Of a stretch of DNA of 64,000 bases, positions 59,441 through 64,000 are shown in pieces (within the stretch, counting starts at the first letter, position 1; every line of letters begins with the position of its first letter). Below the pieces are notes generated by a model. That model saw only the letters and a program-made list of their open reading frames with translations, searched no databases and was not told the DNA's origin. The DNA comes from Bretschneidera sinensis (lineage: Eukaryota > Streptophyta > Magnoliopsida > Brassicales > Akaniaceae), in the NCBI GenBank assembly GCA_023935145.1, contig CM043698.1, positions 77,209,501-77,273,500 on the forward strand, read 5' to 3'. Made by a program: the position numbers and the translations under genes.

Positions 59441-60998
59441 AAGTTGGAAACTTTGAAGATTTATGATTCCGGGTTAATTGAGGAATTAAGAAGCTTAGAA
59501 GTGAAGCTTGAGGCCAACACCATTGGGGGGTTAGTAGCTATCATGGTGGTAACATCATCAATAGTAGGTCGCCTACTAGATGCTCAAGGTAAGGATGCAG
59601 TGTTAATGGCTATTAAGAAGGAGGTTTTAGAAAACAGGCGGAGTGATTTTGTGGTGAGAGAGGATGGAATGGTGATGATGGGAAATCGAATCTGTGTGCC
59701 AAGTGAAGTTGGAGTTAAGGAAGGAGATCCTAAAAGAAGCTCACGACACTATTTATTCTATGCACCCAGGGAGTAAGAAAATGTATAGAGGGCTTAAGCA
59801 AAATTTCTGGTGGTCAGGTTTAAAGAGAGACGTAGCAGACTATGTTTCTCGATGCTTAGTATGCCAGCAGGTGAAGACTGAGCATAGACATCCAGCAGGG
59901 TTGCTGCAACCTCTTCCTACACCGGAGTGGCCATGGGAGAGGGTGACTATGGATTTTGTGACAGAACTTCCTCGTACTCAAAGAGGTTTTGATGCCATTT
60001 GGGTTATAATTGATCGATTATCTAAATCTGTTCATTTTCTACCCATCAAGATAACTTGGTCTCCTGAAAGATTAGCAGAGTTGTATGTGGCTGAAATAGT
60101 AAAACTGCATGGTGTACCATTAAGTGTTGTATCAGATCATGATGCTCGGTTTACGTCTCAATTTTGGAAGGGATTTCAGCAAACTATGGGTACTCAGTTA
60201 CATTTTAGCATGGCTTTCCACCCTCAAACGGATGGTCCGTCAGAAAGAACAATTCAAATCTTAGAAGATATGCTACGAGCGTGTGCTATGAACTTTTCGG
60301 TTGGTTAGGATGCGTACTTACCCCTTATGGAGTTTGCATATAATAATAGTTTTCAAGCTAGCATTGAGATGGCACCTTTCGAAGCATTATATGGTAGGAG
60401 GTGTAGGACTCCGATATGTTGGAAAGAAGTGGGGGAAAGAAGTGTCTTAGGACAAGAATTGGTAGAGATAACCACAAAGAGGATCAAGAAAATACGAGAA
60501 CACCTAAGGACGGCTCAAAGTAGACAGAAAAGCTATGCAGACAAGAGGAGGAGACCGTTGGAGTTCCAAGTTGGTGATCATGTGCATCTTAAAGTTTCCC
60601 CTTGGAAGGGAGTTTTAAGGTTTGGGCGAAAAGGGAAATTAAGCCCTCGTTACATCGGACCTTATGAGATCATTGAAAGGATTGGACTTGTAGCATACCG
60701 ATTAGCCTTACCTCCAGAACTCTCACAGCTTCATGATGTTTTCCATGTGTCAGCTTTGCGCAAATATGTACCGGATGAGTTGCACATCATTCCATTCCAA
60801 TCCATAGAAGTTCAAAACAACCTTTCATATGTGGAGATGCCAGTAAAAATCTTGGACTCTAGGGATAAAGTTCTTCGCAACAAAGTCATTCCCTTAGTTA
60901 AAGTGCTTTGGAGAAATAGAGGAGTCGAAGAAGCTACTTGGGAAAACGAAGTGGAAATAAAGAACTAATACCCTTATCTGTTCGTCAATCCAGGTTAG
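59441..60998 (+). pseudogene. pol: Element A integrase with chromodomain
   Basis: A frameshift near 59705-59712 separates RNase H from integrase (CVPSEVG in one frame, [11 protein letters not shown] in the next). HHCC finger intact: EAHD, SMHPG, RCLVCQQ. D,D35E: D at 59952, D at 60135, E at 60243. TAG at 60306 (VG*DAY) and TAA at 60966 near the end. The GPY module IGPYEIIERIG is near 60655. The chromodomain (about 60835-60998) has VKILDSRDK, NKVIPLVKVLWRN and VEEATWEN, matching element B's fragment. The natural end would be the TAG at 60996-60998. Confidence 0.93.
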
Positions 60999-61028
60999 TT
61001 GAAAATTTTGAGGACGAAATTTTTTTTT

Positions 61029-61041
61029 AGGAGGGGAGAAT
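61029..61041 (+). other. Element A polypurine tract
   Basis: AGGAGGGGAGAAT directly before the 3' LTR. A decayed form of the upstream palindrome (AAATTTTGAGGACGAAATTT) lies about 25 bp before. Confidence 0.85.
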
Positions 61042-63592
61042 TGTAGAACCCGATATTTCTTTTAAGTTTTTATAATCTTGTTTTATAATTTAATTTTTTT
61101 TTAGGGATCTCTTAGTAAGAAACTAAAACTTTGGGGTTGTTTAAATACTAGAAGAAAAATTAAAGGAAATGGCACGTCAATTAATAAAAGAAGAAGGGGA
61201 AGGGTAGAGTGGTAAAAAGCCAAGTCATTGAGGGAGTATATAAGCTAAAATTTAACCTAAATCAGCAAATCTCTCATTTAGCAATTTGAGAGCTCGGCAG
61301 AAAGAGAGAGGAAAGAAAGGAAAGCACCAGATTGTTTTTCTTTCTCAAAAACTCATTTTTTCTTCCAAACTTTGACCTAACCTTAACCCAACCATCCAAG
61401 ATCCTTTTGCTCTCAAACGTTGGAAACCCTCTTCTGCTACCATCAGCTATTTTCCGGCCGGGGAGGTGAGCCTTCACGAGCGGGCTACAGTGGCACGTGG
61501 ACCCCACGCTCCGAGCAGGGGAAGAACATCCCGTTTTGTTACCTTGGCTTTTTCGTGCAGATTTTGAGGTAATTTTGAAAAGTGTTCAACTAAAACCTTA
61601 AAGTAGACTTCTTGACGTTGATTTTTGGATTTTGTTTGAGGTCTTTTGGATTTAAATTGAGTGATATATGAGTTGTCAAAGTTGGAAGAATTGTGCAGAA
61701 ATTCTGGAAATAATTTGTGTTCTGGGCAGTTTTGTGAGTTGTGTTTCAGCAAGAATTTGAGGTAGTTTTGTGTCCCAACTATTTTTAAGTTAAAGTATAC
61801 TTCCTAAAGTTTATCTAGAACTTTATTTGGGGTGATTTGAATTTAAATTGGTTTATTTTGAAATATTTGAAGTTGGGGGAAAATTTGAAAGAAATCTGGA
61901 AATTTCTGTATTATGGAACTTTGGAAGAAAGTAATAAGAGTGTGTGAAGTTTGAAGATTTTTAGGGTGATTATATGTACAAAGTGTGAAGTTTTATTCTT
62001 GTATAACATGATTGTTGAGATGGATATTGTTAGAGAATTTTACTATGGGCTGTAAATTTGAAACTCTTTTAGGAATTAAAAGAAATTCCTCTAAGTAAGA
62101 GACTTTTTCTTGATTGGGAAATTATATTTAGAATGAATAATTTTTATAAGTTGGGATTTGTTGGTAATTACTCTAAGTTAGTGTCTTGAAATTTAAGTTC
62201 ATATGAATTGAGAGTTTTATGGAGTAAAGAATGAAGGACAGAACGGAAAGAGTGAAAATAGGTGATTAAGGAGAAGAATGAACTTTAGTAGTATTTTCTT
62301 TGATTTATATGTGTAAGTAAATGGAATGATTGATTTCTTATTAAGTATCTAAGTTTTTAATACTATGCTCATAGGTTTTTTGTTTATGTAGTTTGCCTTA
62401 ATTGTTATAATGACATTTCAATAGGTGTGGTGGATGATCGTAGTAAAGGTAAAGAAGTGATACACGACTAGTGTTTGGCTTAAGGTGAGTATTACCCTAC
62501 TCTTGGTAAGCATGAATGTTAGTGGGGAAACCAAAACAATAAGGTTGCATAAGAGTTGTAATTCTCTATTTAGATATAATAATTATATTTATAACTATGT
62601 GGTAAGATAAGTAAATTATATATTAATGATGAGATAGTGATTTCAAAACCTTTGTGCTGAATGTTGTGTGATTGTATGGATTGTTGAGAATTTGATTATG
62701 TTCATCACTTGATTTCATTTCATATCATGCATTGAAATTTACGGTATGTTATTGAGGGGGGAGTGATGTGTGAGGATGATAGGTCCCTACCCACAAGGGG
62801 TGAAAAAGAGTACCGAATATATTTGGATGATTGGACCCGGCCCGGATCAAGGGGGTTCTGAAAATTTTTGTTTGTGAAACGTACCGGTACGTGGGGAGAC
62901 GTCCCCAATGGATTATGATTGATTATGAGATGATACATTTCATTGCATCATGCTGCATTGGCATATCATACACGAATTTGAATTATTTGGCCCGTAAGGG
63001 GGCATATGAAATGTTTGGTTGTATGGGTAAATTGTGATATTTTGATAGACTATGGAATGGCGATTGCAAGTTGGTTGTGGGTCTTATAGGACCGTATTAT
63101 GATTACTAAGATTGTCGTTTTGCAAAGTGCTAAATGACTATTTATACGAACAAACAAAGTAGAAAGGAAAAAGAAATAATAATAAGCCCTCAACTTTTTC
63201 TAACAAGTGATTACTTTGTGTAGTGTAAGAACTTGCTGAGCTTTATAGCTCACCCCCCTTCCTATTTCCAACCTTTCAGGTGATTTTGGATTTTAAGTGG
63301 TGAAGCTTTGAAGTTCAATGAAGTTTTAGGTGGGTCCACGAGCGTCGCATCCTCGGTCAATCTTTTTTCCTTAGTGTTATATTGTATATTAGGTGTGAAG
63401 TTGTAACCGGTTGGCTGTGTCTCTTTAGACACCTTGTAAAGCTACAACCTTATAGTTGTAATCTCTGTATGATCTTAACTAATATATGTTAGATGTTATT
63501 CTGTTGTAGTATATATTTGTGTGTCCAGGTGCTCGATTTCGAAAGGTAATTGATACCGTCCTGAGTGGGCCCGCTCGGGATGGGTCGTTACA
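61042..63592 (+). repeat. Element A 3' LTR (full length)
   Basis: 2,551 bp. TATA 61237-61244, hairpin 63237-63252, end GGGTCGTTACA, then TSD GTTTC. Collinear with the B LTR (990-3525). Antisense ORFs at its start recur in the other family-2 LTRs because the LTRs are repeated; they are not genes. Confidence 0.95.
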
Positions 63593-63597
63593 GTTTC

Positions 63598-64000
63598 TAC
63601 TCCCTTCGATAAGAATATTAGCTAAATGATAAAATAATTTATGAAAAAAATAAAAACAGAAAATTAATTTTTAAGAAACTGAATTTGCATCATAAAAACT
63701 GTTTTCACTTTTGTTTTATCAAACACTAAATAGTTTTTAGTTCTATTATAAAAATTATTTGAAAAACCATTTTGTAAACTATAAACCAAAACTAAAGCAA
63801 GTGGTATCTGAATAATACACATGAAAGTTTAATTATCATGCCAAATTTCGAAGTAAATATTGCAGATGAGAAGTTGAACTAAATCTTAACAACCCACCCC
63901 AGAAAAAGGCCATAGCACATTAAAACCAATGCAAAAACAAAAATACAAAGACTTGTTTCAGTTGATAAAACACTTATTGTACCCTGAAGCATTATATTGT
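63598..64000. other. Unassigned flank right of element A
   Basis: AT-rich, no ORF of note, no repeat of this window recognised. With 51196-53599 it forms the pre-insertion site of element A. Confidence 0.5.

Larger units (their letters stand above)
53605..63592 (+). mobile_element. Element A: nearly complete family-2 Ty3/gypsy chromovirus
   Basis: 9,988 bp, flanked by GTTTC (53600-53604 and 63593-63597). 5' LTR 53605-55932, PBS 55937-55948, gag-pol 56027-60998, PPT 61029-61041, 3' LTR 61042-63592. The LTRs are very similar apart from a deletion of about 220 bp in the 5' copy. The RT, protease and integrase catalytic residues are all kept, but about ten in-frame stops and a few frameshifts prevent translation. 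Confidence 0.96.

Overview
This window is plant nuclear repeat DNA, almost certainly from a eudicot-type angiosperm. The species cannot be named from the sequence. It is AT-rich, has no bacterial-type operons, and I found no intact cellular gene. It is a nested pile of LTR retrotransposons built into and beside a satellite array of about 420 bp per monomer. All the large elements are Ty3/gypsy chromoviruses. The order is Gag, protease, reverse transcriptase, RNase H, integrase, then a C-terminal chromodomain with the VLWRN..VEE.TWE signature, which I associate with the Del/Tekay lineage. All use an initiator-tRNA-Met type primer binding site (TGGTATCAGAGC) and have LTRs ending in ...GGGTCGTTACA.

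Layout. 1-693: remnant of a gypsy-like element (J). 694-3525: 3' end of pol plus 3' LTR of element B. 3526-4623: antisense Copia-like LTR fragment. 4624-13587: element C, with a truncated 5' LTR. 13588-14179: remnant of antisense element D. 14180-14585: a miniature LTR element (TRIM1). 14586-15931: satellite. 15932-23334: antisense element E (TSD GGTTG). 23335-25900: satellite, with an orientation switch near 24463. 25901-46732: antisense element F (TSD AATCG). F is split at 27899/40370 by a compound insertion (TSD CCCAC) made of an antisense TRIM half (TRIM2) joined to the 3' end of element I. The I LTR is itself split by the nearly complete element H at 29327-39394 (TSD ATTTA). 46733-51195: satellite. 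51196-53599: the only long stretch I cannot assign to a dominant repeat, holding a weak SINE-like segment. 53605-63592: nearly complete element A (TSD GTTTC). 63598-64000: unassigned flank.

Four levels of nesting can be read directly from target site duplications: satellite, then F, then TRIM2/I, then H. Two LTR families are present. Family 1 is C, D, E, F, H and I. Family 2 is A and B. H keeps gag-pol in one frame of about 1,618 codons with only three in-frame stops. A has about ten stops and frameshifts; C is more decayed. E and F are strongly decayed and share the same deletion fusing the Gag zinc knuckle to the protease. E nevertheless has nearly identical LTRs, so it looks like a recently moved non-autonomous copy mobilised in trans.

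Points most worth a second look: the compound TRIM/chromovirus insertion with a single TSD; the E/F non-autonomous lineage; the two-type satellite with an inverted junction; and small LTR structures conserved between families (a hairpin followed by TTTCAGG, and a pre-TATA inverted repeat with a compensatory change). All comparisons were made by eye; no percentages or dates were computed.
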